Part shown: positions 48,763 to 58,175 of the stretch, one piece after another
Position numbering within the stretch: position 1 is the first letter of the stretch
Layout of the letters: each line of letters opens with the position of its first letter
From: CAIYZT01 sp052387855
GTDB taxonomy: Bacteria > Pseudomonadota > Alphaproteobacteria > Rhodobacterales > Rhodobacteraceae
Reading direction: 5' to 3'
NCBI GenBank assembly: GCA_052387855.1
Contig: JBQTIT010000021.1
Location: 1 to 64,000, forward strand
DNA: 64,000 bases
Translations under genes and position numbers: made by a program
The notes under the pieces: generated by a model
What the model was told of the DNA's origin: nothing
Databases searched by the model: none
The model's input: the letters and a program-made list of their open reading frames with translations, nothing else

Positions 48763-51159
48763 ATGAGCTTGAACGATCTTTCGCTGACGCCAGGCCTGTT
48801 GCAAAGCGATGTGCAGCGCCATCTGACCTTTACCCTGGGCAAGGATGTGCCCAATGCCAGCGTCTATGACTGGCGCATGGCGCTGTCCTTTGCGATCCGC
48901 GATCGGATCGTCGGCCCCTGGTTCCGCTCGACCCGGCGCACCTGGGCCGAAGACCGCAAGCGCGTCTATTACCTGTCGATGGAGTACCTAATCGGCCGCA
49001 TTCTTGAGGATGCCGCCGTCAACCTGGGCCTGCGCGAGGAGTGCGAAGCGGTCATGGCCGCCTTTGGCCAGGACTTTCGCACCATCGTCGAGGGGGAGCC
49101 GGACGCGGCGCTGGGCAATGGCGGGCTGGGGCGGCTGGCGGCCTGCTTCATGGAGAGCATGGCGACGATCGGCTGCCCGGCCTATGGCTATGGCATCCGC
49201 TATGAGCACGGTCTGTTTCGCCAGCGCTTTGAGGGTGGCCTCCAGGCAGAGGCGCCCGAGGATTGGCTGAGCCAGGCCCATCCCTGGGAATTCGCCCGGC
49301 CCGAAAGCGCCTATACCATCCCCTTCAAGGGCCATGTCGAGAGCCGGGGCGGGGCAGAGGTCTGGGTGCCGGGCGAGACGGTGCTGGCCAGCGCCTATGA
49401 CACGCCTGTCATCGGCTGGCAGGGCAAATGGGCCAACACGCTGCGCCTGTGGTCGGCGCGGCCGACGACGCTGTTCGACCTTGAGCGGTTCAACCGGGGC
49501 GACTATGCCGCCGCCGCAGAGCCCGAGGCGCTGGCGCGCACGCTGAGCCGGGTGCTCTATCCTGACGATACCACCTATCAGGGCAAGGAATTGCGCCTGA
49601 AGCAGGAATTCTTTCTGACCTCGGCCGCGCTGCAGGACATCCTGCGCCGGTTCAAGGCGGCGCATTCCGATCTGCGGGACCTGCCGAAATACGTCGCCAT
49701 CCAGATGAACGACACCCATCCCACCATCGCCGGGCCCGAGTTGATCCGACTCTTGACCGACGAGAACGGCATGGGCTTTGACGAGGCGCTGGGCGTGGCG
49801 CAGGGCTGCCTGGGCTATACCAACCACACCCTCTTGCCCGAGGCGCTGGAGCGTTGGGCGACCTTTACCTTTGGCACCACGCTGCCGCGGCACATGCAGA
49901 TCGTCGAGCGGATCGACAGTTGGCACCGGCGCACCTTTCATCCGCCGCATTATGTCGGGATCGTCAAGCATCACGAGGTGCGGATGGGCGAGTTGGCCTT
50001 TGTCATGGCGCACAAGGTCAACGGCGTCTCGGGGCTGCATTCGGACCTGGTCAAGTCCAGCCTGTTTCCAGAGCTGGACCGGCTGCACCCCGGCCGCGTG
50101 GTGAACCAGACCAACGGCGTTGCGCCGCGCCGATGGCTGCGCATGGCCAACCGGCCGCTGTCAGACCTGATCGACCAGACCGTCGGCCCCGGCTGGGAGG
50201 CCGATCTGGACCGGCTGAAGGGGATCGAGGGCCATGTGGGCGATGTGGGGTTCCGCGACGCCTTTGCGGCGGCCAAGCGGCAGAACAAGGCGGCGCTGGC
50301 CGGCTGGATCCGGTCGCAGACCGGCCTTGTCGTCTCGCCCGATGCGCTGTTCGACGTGCAGATCAAGCGCATCCACGAATACAAACGCCAGTTGATGAAC
50401 ATCCTTCAGACCATCGCGCAGGTTCGTGCGATCAAGGCCGACCCGGGCGCGCCTTGGGTGCCGCGCGTGCGCATCTTTGGCGGCAAGGCGGCGCCAGGCT
50501 ACGCGGTGGCCAAGGAAATCATACATCTTGTCAACGATGTGGCGGCTGTTGTTAATGCCGATCCCGTGGTGGGCGACCGGCTGAAGATCGTCTATCCGCC
50601 CAATTACAACGTCTCGATGGCCGAGCGGCTGATCCCGGCCGCCGACCTGTCAGAACAGATCTCGACCGCCGGGATGGAAGCCTCGGGCACCGGCAACATG
50701 AAATTCATGATGAACGGCGCGCCGACGATCGGCACGCTGGACGGCGCCAATGTCGAGATCCTGGCCGAGGTCGGGGCCGAGAACTTTTTCCTCTTCGGGC
50801 TGACGGCGGCCGAGGTGGCGGCGCGGCGCGAGACCCCCGAGCAGGCCCGCCGCGCGATCGAGGCGAGCGAGACCTTGCAGGCGGTGCTGCACGACGTCGC
50901 CTCGGGCGCCTTCAGCCCCGACCAGCCGGACCGCTACCATGGTCTTGTCCACCGGATCTGGCACCACGATTATTTTCTGGTCGCTGCGGATTTCGAGGCG
51001 TACCATCAGACGCAGGCCATTGTGGATGCAGCGTTTTCCGACAGGTCGCGCTGGGTGCGCATGGCGGCGCTCAACACGGCGCGGTCCGGGTTCTTTTCGT
51101 CCGACCGCACGATAAGGGGCTACATGACCGACGTCTGGGACATCACTTCGGCTTTGTGA
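48763..51159 (+). CDS. glgP: Glycogen phosphorylase
   Basis: A 798-aa PLP-dependent enzyme releasing glucose-1-phosphate from glycogen. YYLSMEYLIGRIL near the N-terminus, GNGGLGRLAACF, and EASGTGNMKFMMNG with the cofactor Lys647 are diagnostic. The ATG at 48763 is preferred. An in-frame GTG at 48742 would add seven residues before the homology. It is first in the operon, six bases before glgB. Confidence 0.97.
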   Translation: MSLNDLSLTPGLLQSDVQRHLTFTLGKDVPNASVYDWRMALSFAIRDRIVGPWFRSTRRTWAEDRKRVYYLSMEYLIGRILEDAAVNLGLREECEAVMAAFGQDFRTIVEGEPDAALGNGGLGRLAACFMESMATIGCPAYGYGIRYEHGLFRQRFEGGLQAEAPEDWLSQAHPWEFARPESAYTIPFKGHVESRGGAEVWVPGETVLASAYDTPVIGWQGKWANTLRLWSARPTTLFDLERFNRGDYAAAAEPEALARTLSRVLYPDDTTYQGKELRLKQEFFLTSAALQDILRRFKAAHSDLRDLPKYVAIQMNDTHPTIAGPELIRLLTDENGMGFDEALGVAQGCLGYTNHTLLPEALERWATFTFGTTLPRHMQIVERIDSWHRRTFHPPHYVGIVKHHEVRMGELAFVMAHKVNGVSGLHSDLVKSSLFPELDRLHPGRVVNQTNGVAPRRWLRMANRPLSDLIDQTVGPGWEADLDRLKGIEGHVGDVGFRDAFAAAKRQNKAALAGWIRSQTGLVVSPDALFDVQIKRIHEYKRQLMNILQTIAQVRAIKADPGAPWVPRVRIFGGKAAPGYAVAKEIIHLVNDVAAVVNADPVVGDRLKIVYPPNYNVSMAERLIPAADLSEQISTAGMEASGTGNMKFMMNGAPTIGTLDGANVEILAEVGAENFFLFGLTAAEVAARRETPEQARRAIEASETLQAVLHDVASGAFSPDQPDRYHGLVHRIWHHDYFLVAADFEAYHQTQAIVDAAFSDRSRWVRMAALNTARSGFFSSDRTIRGYMTDVWDITSAL

Positions 51160-51165
51160 GGCGGC

Positions 51166-53349
51166 ATGGAATCTGGCGCTTTTCACCTTGATGCAGAGAC
51201 GGCGCGCGCCATCTGCGAAGGGCGTCATGGGGATCCTTTCGCGGTGCTTGGCCCGCACCGGCACGGCAAGGTGACGCGGCTTGCGGTCTTTGCCCCGGGC
51301 GCGCAGCGTCTGTGGGTGATCCAGGGCCGTACCGAGGTCGAGGCCGCCGCCTATCCCGGCCACGAGGGGCTGTTCGAGGCCGCCCTGCCGCGCAAGGCGC
51401 CCTATCGGCTGCGGGCCGAGGGGCACGGCGCGGCCTGGGCCTGGGAGGATCCCTTTCGCTTTGGCCCGGTGCTGGGCGAGATGGACGAATACCTCTTGGG
51501 CGAGGGCAGCCATGCCCGGATCTGGCAGGTGCTGGGGGCCCATGTGCTGGACCACGAGGGCGCGCGCGGCACGCATTTCGCGGTCTGGGCGCCCAATGCC
51601 GCCCGCGTCTCGGTCGTGGGTGAGTTCAACATCTGGGACGGCCGGCGCCACCCGATGCGCCGGCGCGGGGCGACCGGGGTTTGGGAGACCTTCATCCCCG
51701 GCGTGGGCGAGGGGCTGGCCTACAAATACGAAGTCCTGGCCGCCGATGGCACCGTCCTGCCGCTCCGGGCCGATCCGGTGGGCTTTGGCAGCGAACATCC
51801 GCCCGCCACTGCCTCGGTCGTGCGCGACCTGCGCGGGGCGCATTGGCACGATGCCGACTGGATGGCCCGGCGCGGGTCCGTGCAGAACGTGGATGCGCCG
51901 ATCTCGATCTACGAGGTCCATCTGGGGTCCTGGGCGCGGGCGCAGGGCGGGCGGATGCTGTCCTATGCCGAGCTTGCCGACCGGCTGGTGTCCTATGTCG
52001 CGGACATGGGGTTTACCCATATCGAGTTGATGCCGATCTCGGAACATCCCTTTGACGGCTCCTGGGGCTATCAGCCGGTGGGCATCTACGCCCCGACGAT
52101 CCGGCATGGCCGCCCCGAAGAGTTCCGCGCCCTGGTCGATGCGGCCCATGGGGCCGGGCTGGGCGTGATCCTGGACTGGGTTCCGGGCCATTTCCCGACC
52201 GATGCCCATGGGCTGGGCCGGTTCGACGGCACGCCGCTTTATGAGCATGCCGACCCCAGGGAGGGGTTTCATCAGGACTGGAACACGCTGATCTACAACT
52301 ATGGCCGGGTCGAGGTGTCGAACTACCTGACCTCGAACGCGCTGTACTGGCTTGAGGAATATCACCTTGACGGGCTGCGGGTGGATGCGGTGGCCTCGAT
52401 GCTCTACCGCGACTATTCGCGCCAGGACGGGCAATGGGTGCCCAACAAGGACGGCGGGCGCGAGAACTACGAGGCGATCGCGCTCTTGCGGCGGATGAAC
52501 GTGGCCGCCTATGGCAATTGCCCCGGAATCCTGACGGCGGCCGAGGAAAGCACCGCCTTTCCCGGCGTCTCGCGCCCGGTCGACGCGGGGGGGCTGGGGT
52601 TCGGGTTCAAGTGGAACATGGGCTGGATGAACGACACGCTTGGCTACATGGCCAAGGACCCGGTCCACCGCCGGCACCATCACCACCAGATGACCTTTGG
52701 CCTGCACTATGCCTGGTCCGAGAATTACATCCTGCCGCTCAGCCATGACGAGGTGGTGCATGGCAAGGGCTCGATGCTGGCCAAGATGCCGGGCGAGGGG
52801 GCCGACAAGTTCGCCAACCTGCGGGCCTATTACGCCTTCATGTGGGCCCATCCCGGCAAGAAGCTGATGTTCATGGGCCTGGAATTTGCGCAAGGCGCGG
52901 AATGGAGCCATGCCCGCGCGCTGGACTGGCACCTCTTGGACCATCCGCTGCACCGGGGCGTCAAGGTGCTGGTGCGCGATCTGAACCGGCTTTACCGGCA
53001 GCACCCGGCGCTGCACGTCAATGACACGCGGCCCGAGGGGTTTGAATGGCTGGCGGTGAACGAGGCCGATCTTTCGGTCTTTGCCTGGGTGCGCAGGGGC
53101 CGGGCGGGCGATGCGCCGGTCGTGGCCCTGGTCAACATGACCCCGGTCGAGCGGCGTTATCGGCTGGGCCTGCCGCTTGCCGGGGCCTGGGAGGAAATTC
53201 TGAACACCGACGCCGAGGCCTATGGCGGGGGCAACCGTGGCAATCTGGGCGGCGTGCAGACCGAGCCGGTGCCCAGCCATGGCCAGGCGCAATCGGCACT
53301 GATCACGTTGCCGCCGCTTGCGGCGGTCTGGCTTCGAGCGGCACCATAG
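51166..53349 (+). CDS. glgB: 1,4-alpha-glucan branching enzyme
   Basis: A 727-aa GH13 enzyme introducing alpha-1,6 branches. An N-terminal extra domain and a CBM48 domain (GTHFAVWAPNAARVSVVGEFN) precede the catalytic barrel. The predicted nucleophile is Asp407 in GLRVDAVASML, the acid/base is Glu460 in TAAEES, and the third acid is Asp528 in LSHDEVVHGKGS. The full two-domain N-terminus matches the long bacterial form. GAGGCGGC precedes the ATG. Confidence 0.97.
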   Translation: MESGAFHLDAETARAICEGRHGDPFAVLGPHRHGKVTRLAVFAPGAQRLWVIQGRTEVEAAAYPGHEGLFEAALPRKAPYRLRAEGHGAAWAWEDPFRFGPVLGEMDEYLLGEGSHARIWQVLGAHVLDHEGARGTHFAVWAPNAARVSVVGEFNIWDGRRHPMRRRGATGVWETFIPGVGEGLAYKYEVLAADGTVLPLRADPVGFGSEHPPATASVVRDLRGAHWHDADWMARRGSVQNVDAPISIYEVHLGSWARAQGGRMLSYAELADRLVSYVADMGFTHIELMPISEHPFDGSWGYQPVGIYAPTIRHGRPEEFRALVDAAHGAGLGVILDWVPGHFPTDAHGLGRFDGTPLYEHADPREGFHQDWNTLIYNYGRVEVSNYLTSNALYWLEEYHLDGLRVDAVASMLYRDYSRQDGQWVPNKDGGRENYEAIALLRRMNVAAYGNCPGILTAAEESTAFPGVSRPVDAGGLGFGFKWNMGWMNDTLGYMAKDPVHRRHHHHQMTFGLHYAWSENYILPLSHDEVVHGKGSMLAKMPGEGADKFANLRAYYAFMWAHPGKKLMFMGLEFAQGAEWSHARALDWHLLDHPLHRGVKVLVRDLNRLYRQHPALHVNDTRPEGFEWLAVNEADLSVFAWVRRGRAGDAPVVALVNMTPVERRYRLGLPLAGAWEEILNTDAEAYGGGNRGNLGGVQTEPVPSHGQAQSALITLPPLAAVWLRAAP

Positions 53350-53376
53350 GCGGCGCGTCCGCGACAGGGAGGGACC

Positions 53377-54648
53377 ATGCAACCAAGACCCAATCAGCGC
53401 CTTTCGTCTCAGGCGATGGCCTTTGTTCTCGCCGGCGGGCGCGGCAGCCGGCTCAAGGAATTGACCGACACCCGCGCCAAGCCGGCGGTCTACTTTGGCG
53501 GCAAAACGCGGATCATCGACTTTGCCCTGTCGAACGCGCTGAACTCGGGCATCCGCAAGATGGCGATCGCGACGCAGTACAAGGCCCACAGCCTGATCCG
53601 CCACATGCAGCGCGGCTGGGGGTTCTTTCGGGCCGAACGCAACGAATACCTTGACATCCTGCCCGCCAGCCAGCGCGTGGCCGAGAACAAATGGTACCTC
53701 GGCACCGCCGACGCCGTGGCGCAAAACATTGATATCGTTGATTCCTATGGGGTCAAATACATCGTCGTCCTGGCCGGCGACCACATCTACAAGATGGACT
53801 ACGAGATCATGCTGCAACAGCATGTCGATTCAGGCGCCGATGTCACCATCGGCTGCCTGACCGTGCCGCGCGCCGAGGCTTCGGCCTTTGGCGTGATGGA
53901 TGTGGACCCCTCGGGGCGCATCCTGTCGTTCCTTGAAAAGCCCAAGGATCCGCCGGGCATGCCGGGCGATCCGAACGCGACCCTCGCCTCGATGGGGATC
54001 TATGTCTTTGACTGGGCCTTTCTGCGCGAGCTTTTGCTGGCCGACATGGAGGACGCCAACTCCAGCCACGATTTCGGCAACGATCTGATCCCGTCCATCG
54101 TCAGGAACGGCAAGGCCATCGCGCATCAGTTCGCCACAAGCTGCGTGAAGAGCGGCCTTGAGGACGAGCCCTATTGGCGCGACGTCGGCACGATCGACGC
54201 CTTCTGGCAGGCCAATATCGACCTGACCGATTTCGTGCCCAAGCTCGACATCTACGACAATTCCTGGCCGATCTGGACCTATGCCGAGATCCTGCCGCCC
54301 GCCAAGTTCATCCACAACGTGGACGGCCGGCGCGGCACGGCGGTCTCCTCGCTGGTGTCGGGCGATTGCATCGTCTCGGGCTCCGAGGTCAGCAATTCGC
54401 TGCTCTTCACCGGGGTCAGGACGCACAGCTATTCAAGGCTTGATTATGCCGTGGTGCTGCCGCAGGTGACCGTCCACCGCAAGGCAGAGCTGCGCAACTG
54501 CGTCATCGACCGGGGCGTCATCATTCCCGAGGGGCTGGTCATCGGCCAGGACCCGGACGAAGACGGCAAATGGTTCCGCCGCACCGAGGCCGGCATCGTG
54601 CTGGTGACGCAGAACATGATCGACGCCTGGTCGCGCGCGAAGCTCTAG
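53377..54648 (+). CDS. glgC: Glucose-1-phosphate adenylyltransferase
   Basis: A 423-aa enzyme making ADP-glucose, the committed and allosterically controlled step of glycogen synthesis. The nucleotide loop is FVLAGGRGSRLKELTDTRAKPA, with the following FGGKTRIIDFALSNALNSGIRK. A left-handed beta-helix domain at the C-terminus provides effector sites. GGGAGGG precedes the ATG. It lies 27 bases after glgB. Confidence 0.97.
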   Translation: MQPRPNQRLSSQAMAFVLAGGRGSRLKELTDTRAKPAVYFGGKTRIIDFALSNALNSGIRKMAIATQYKAHSLIRHMQRGWGFFRAERNEYLDILPASQRVAENKWYLGTADAVAQNIDIVDSYGVKYIVVLAGDHIYKMDYEIMLQQHVDSGADVTIGCLTVPRAEASAFGVMDVDPSGRILSFLEKPKDPPGMPGDPNATLASMGIYVFDWAFLRELLLADMEDANSSHDFGNDLIPSIVRNGKAIAHQFATSCVKSGLEDEPYWRDVGTIDAFWQANIDLTDFVPKLDIYDNSWPIWTYAEILPPAKFIHNVDGRRGTAVSSLVSGDCIVSGSEVSNSLLFTGVRTHSYSRLDYAVVLPQVTVHRKAELRNCVIDRGVIIPEGLVIGQDPDEDGKWFRRTEAGIVLVTQNMIDAWSRAKL

Positions 54649-54678
54649 GCGCCGGGCCGACAGGGAAAGGACAGGGCG

Positions 54679-56100
54679 ATGGGCCGCGTGCTCTCGGTTG
54701 CCTCGGAATGCGTGCCGCTGGTCAAGACCGGCGGTCTGGCCGATGTCGTCGGCGCCCTGCCGGCCGCGCTGGCGCCGCTGGGCTGGCAGATGCGTGTGCT
54801 CTTGCCCGCCTACCGGTCCCTGCGAGGCCGTCTGTCCGGGATGACCGAGGTGCTGGCCGAAGAGGGCCTGTTCGGGGGCACGGGGCGGGTGTTCCTTGGC
54901 ACGGTCGAGGGGCTGGAGATCTACCTGCTCGACGCCCCGCATCTTTTTGACCGCGAGGGCGGGCCCTATTCGGCGGGCGGGACGGATTTTGCCGACAATG
55001 CGCAGCGTTTTGCGGCGCTCTGTCTGGTCGCGGCCCGCATGGCGCGCGAGGGCTGCGCCGGTTGGAAGCCGGACATCCTGCACGCCCATGACTGGCAGGC
55101 GGGACTGGCGCCGGCCTATCTGGCCTATGGCGGCTCTGGCGGCGTGGGCACGGTGATGACGGTGCACAACATCGCCTTTCAGGGCTGGGCGGCGGCCGGC
55201 ATGCTCGGGCCGCTGCGCCTGCCGCCTGCCGCCTTTCATCCCGGCGCGCTGGAATATTACGGCGCGCTGTCCAGCCTCAAGGCCGGGCTGGTCACCGCCG
55301 ACCGGATCACCACGGTTTCGACGACCTACGCATCCGAACTGATGCGGCCAGAGTTCGGCATGGGGCTGGAGGGGGTGATCGCCGCGCGCGCGGGCGCGCT
55401 CAGCGGTATCCTGAACGGGGTCGACGCCGCCGTCTGGTCGCCGCAGGGTGAGGCCATTCCCTATGGGCCCGGCGCCATGGCCGGCAAGGCGGCAAACCGC
55501 GCCGCGCTCTGCGCCGAATTCGGGCTTGAGGTGCCCGGCCCGCTGGCGATCCTCGTCAGCCGCCTGACCGAGCAGAAGGGGATCGACCTTTTGGCCGCCA
55601 CGATTCCCGATTTCGTCGCCGGCGGCGGCGGGCTGGCCGTGCTGGGCGCGGGAGACCCGGCGCTGGAGGGCGCGGTGCGTGGGCTGGCGGCGCGGTTTCC
55701 GGGCCGCGTGGCGGTGCGCATCGGCTATGACGAGGCGCTGGCGCATCGGCTCTTCGCCGGGGGCGATCTGGTGCTGGTCCCCTCGCGGTTCGAGCCCTGC
55801 GGTCTGACCCAGATGTACGGGCTGCGCTATGGCACGGTGCCGCTGGTCTCGGCGGTGGGCGGGCTGGCCGACACGGTCATCCACGCCTCGCCCGCCGCGC
55901 TGGCACGGGGGGTTGCGACGGGCGTCGTCTTTCATCCGGTCGATGCCCTGGCCCTGGGTCAGGCGCTGCGGCTGGCGCTGGGGCTGTTCGCCGACAGGCC
56001 GGTGTGGAAAAAGCTCCAGAAGAACGCCATGGCCCAGCCCGTCGGCTGGGAGGCGCCTGCCGCCGCCTATGCCCGCCTTTACGAGGGCATCGGGCGGTGA
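54679..56100 (+). CDS. glgA: Glycogen synthase (ADP-glucose)
   Basis: A 473-aa GT5 glycosyltransferase extending alpha-1,4 chains from ADP-glucose. The substrate-binding KTGGL motif is at 16-20, and HAHDWQAGLAPAYLAYG and PSRFEPCGLTQMYGLRYG near the C-terminus are characteristic. It is 30 bases after glgC. Its TGA overlaps the glgX GTG as GTGA. Confidence 0.97.
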   Translation: MGRVLSVASECVPLVKTGGLADVVGALPAALAPLGWQMRVLLPAYRSLRGRLSGMTEVLAEEGLFGGTGRVFLGTVEGLEIYLLDAPHLFDREGGPYSAGGTDFADNAQRFAALCLVAARMAREGCAGWKPDILHAHDWQAGLAPAYLAYGGSGGVGTVMTVHNIAFQGWAAAGMLGPLRLPPAAFHPGALEYYGALSSLKAGLVTADRITTVSTTYASELMRPEFGMGLEGVIAARAGALSGILNGVDAAVWSPQGEAIPYGPGAMAGKAANRAALCAEFGLEVPGPLAILVSRLTEQKGIDLLAATIPDFVAGGGGLAVLGAGDPALEGAVRGLAARFPGRVAVRIGYDEALAHRLFAGGDLVLVPSRFEPCGLTQMYGLRYGTVPLVSAVGGLADTVIHASPAALARGVATGVVFHPVDALALGQALRLALGLFADRPVWKKLQKNAMAQPVGWEAPAAAYARLYEGIGR

Positions 56101-58175
56101 AGGTCGAGGCGCTCCAGGTCAGGCCGGGCCTGCCCTGGCCGCTTGGCGCGGCGCTGGTCGAGGGCGGGGTCAATTTCGCCGTCTTTTCCGGCAATGCCAC
56201 CCGGATCGAGCTGTGCCTCTTTTCCCCGGATGGGCGGCATGAGGTGCGGCGCATCGATCTGGCCGATCGGACGGGCGATGTCTGGCACGCCCATGTCAGC
56301 GGTCTGGCGGCCGGTCAGCTTTACGGGTTTCGCGCCCATGGCCCCCATGCGCCCGAGATCGGCCACCGGTTCAACCCGCACAAGCTGTTGCTCGACCCGC
56401 AGGGCAAGGCCATCGCGGGCAAGCTCCGCTGGTCGGACGCGCTGATGGGGTACCGCGTCGGCTCGGCCCGGGGGGACCTGTCGCTGGACAGCCGCGACAG
56501 CGCCTTTGCCATGCCGCGCTCGCAGGTCGTGGACGACAGCTTTGACTGGCAGGGCGACAGCCCCCCGAACACCCCGATGGACCGCACGGTGCTGTACGAG
56601 GCGCATGTCAAATCGCTGACACGGCTGCATCCGGACATTCCCGAACGGCTGCGCGGCACCTATGCCGCGCTGTGCCATCCGGCGCTGATCGGCCATCTGC
56701 AACGCCTCGGCGTCACCGCGCTGGAGCTTTTGCCGGTGCAGGCCTTTCTTGACGACCGCTTTCTGCTGGCCAAGGGCCTGCGCAACCATTGGGGCTATAA
56801 CTCCATCGGGTTCATGGCGGCCGAGGGGCGCTATGGCACGCTGGCCCAGTTCAAGGGCGCGGTCAGGGCGCTGCACCGCGCCGGGATCGAGGTGATCCTG
56901 GATGTGGTCTACAACCACACCGGCGAGGGCGACGAATGGGGCCCGACCCTGTGCCACCGCGGGCTGGACAATGCCGGCTACTATCGGCTGCTGCACGGCG
57001 GACGGCACTATGCCAATGACGCCGGCACGGGCAATACGCTCGACTTTTCCAAGCGGGCGGTGCAGCGCATGGTGATGGATTCGCTGCGCTACTGGGTCGA
57101 AAGCTGCCATGTCGACGGCTTTCGCTTTGACCTGGCCACGGTCCTTGGCCGGCAGGGACATGGCTTTGACGCTGGCGGCGGCTTTTTCGCGGCGCTGCTC
57201 CAGGACCCGGTCCTTGCGCGCGTCAAGCTGATCGCAGAGCCCTGGGACATCGGTCCGGGCGGCTATCAGCTTGGCGCCTTTCCCGCGCCCTTTGCCGAAT
57301 GGAACGACAAGTACCGCGACGGGGTGCGCCGGTTCTGGCGCGGCGATGCCGGCATGGCGCCGGACCTGGCGCGGCGGGTGCTTGGCTCGGCCGAGCGGTT
57401 CGACCATTCGCGGCGCGCGGCACCCTCGTCGGTCAACTTTGTCGCGGCGCATGACGGCTTTACGCTGCACGATGTCGTCAGCTACGCCGTCAAGCACAAC
57501 CTGGCCAACGGCGAGGACAACCGCGATGGCCATGACGACAACCACTCGGCCAATCTGGGGGTCGAGGGGCCCACGGCCGATGCGGCGATCAACGCCGCCC
57601 GGGCGCAGCGCAAGCGGGCGCTTCTGGCGACGCTGATGCTGTCGCAGGGCACGCCGATGCTGCTGGCGGGCGACGAGATCGGTCACAGCCAGGGCGGCAA
57701 CAACAACGCCTATGCCCAGGACAACGCCGTGACCTGGCTGGACTGGGCCCGGTCCGACCAGGGGCTTGCCGACTTTGCCGGCCGCCTGACCGCCCTGCGC
57801 GCCGCGCATCCGGCGCTGCGCCAGCCGGTGTTCCTGCACGGGCGCCTGCGCCCCGACGGGCAGCGCGATGTGGTCTGGCGCCGCCCGGACGGGAACGAGC
57901 CGCACCCCGGCGACTGGCACGATCCGGCCTTTCGCTGCTTTGGGGTCGAGCTTCGCCCCTCGGCCGAGGGCAGGGGCGGCGCGGACACGGTCTTTGTCGT
58001 CTTCAACGGCGGGCAGGCGTGCCGTCTGCATCTGCCCGCGACCGAGCCGCTCTGGCGCTGCGTTCTGGACAGCGCCCACCCCGATGCCGCGCCTGACGCC
58101 GTGGCGCCCGTGGTGACCGTCAGCGCGCAATCCGTCACCGTCTTTGTCCCGCAGCCGAAAGGGCATGAGCCATGA
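56097..58175 (+). CDS. glgX: Glycogen debranching enzyme
   Basis: A 692-aa GH13 isoamylase-type enzyme that removes alpha-1,6 branches from phosphorylase-limited glycogen. A CBM48-like N-terminus (GVNFAVFSGNATRIELCLF) precedes the barrel, with VDGFRFDLATVLGR (nucleophile Asp), LIAEPWDIGPGGYQLG (acid/base Glu) and NFVAAHDGFTLHDVVSY. NGEDNRDGHDDNHSANLGVEG is typical of GlgX. The GTG at 56097 overlaps the glgA stop, and the end overlaps pgm. Confidence 0.95.
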   Translation: MKVEALQVRPGLPWPLGAALVEGGVNFAVFSGNATRIELCLFSPDGRHEVRRIDLADRTGDVWHAHVSGLAAGQLYGFRAHGPHAPEIGHRFNPHKLLLDPQGKAIAGKLRWSDALMGYRVGSARGDLSLDSRDSAFAMPRSQVVDDSFDWQGDSPPNTPMDRTVLYEAHVKSLTRLHPDIPERLRGTYAALCHPALIGHLQRLGVTALELLPVQAFLDDRFLLAKGLRNHWGYNSIGFMAAEGRYGTLAQFKGAVRALHRAGIEVILDVVYNHTGEGDEWGPTLCHRGLDNAGYYRLLHGGRHYANDAGTGNTLDFSKRAVQRMVMDSLRYWVESCHVDGFRFDLATVLGRQGHGFDAGGGFFAALLQDPVLARVKLIAEPWDIGPGGYQLGAFPAPFAEWNDKYRDGVRRFWRGDAGMAPDLARRVLGSAERFDHSRRAAPSSVNFVAAHDGFTLHDVVSYAVKHNLANGEDNRDGHDDNHSANLGVEGPTADAAINAARAQRKRALLATLMLSQGTPMLLAGDEIGHSQGGNNNAYAQDNAVTWLDWARSDQGLADFAGRLTALRAAHPALRQPVFLHGRLRPDGQRDVVWRRPDGNEPHPGDWHDPAFRCFGVELRPSAEGRGGADTVFVVFNGGQACRLHLPATEPLWRCVLDSAHPDAAPDAVAPVVTVSAQSVTVFVPQPKGHEP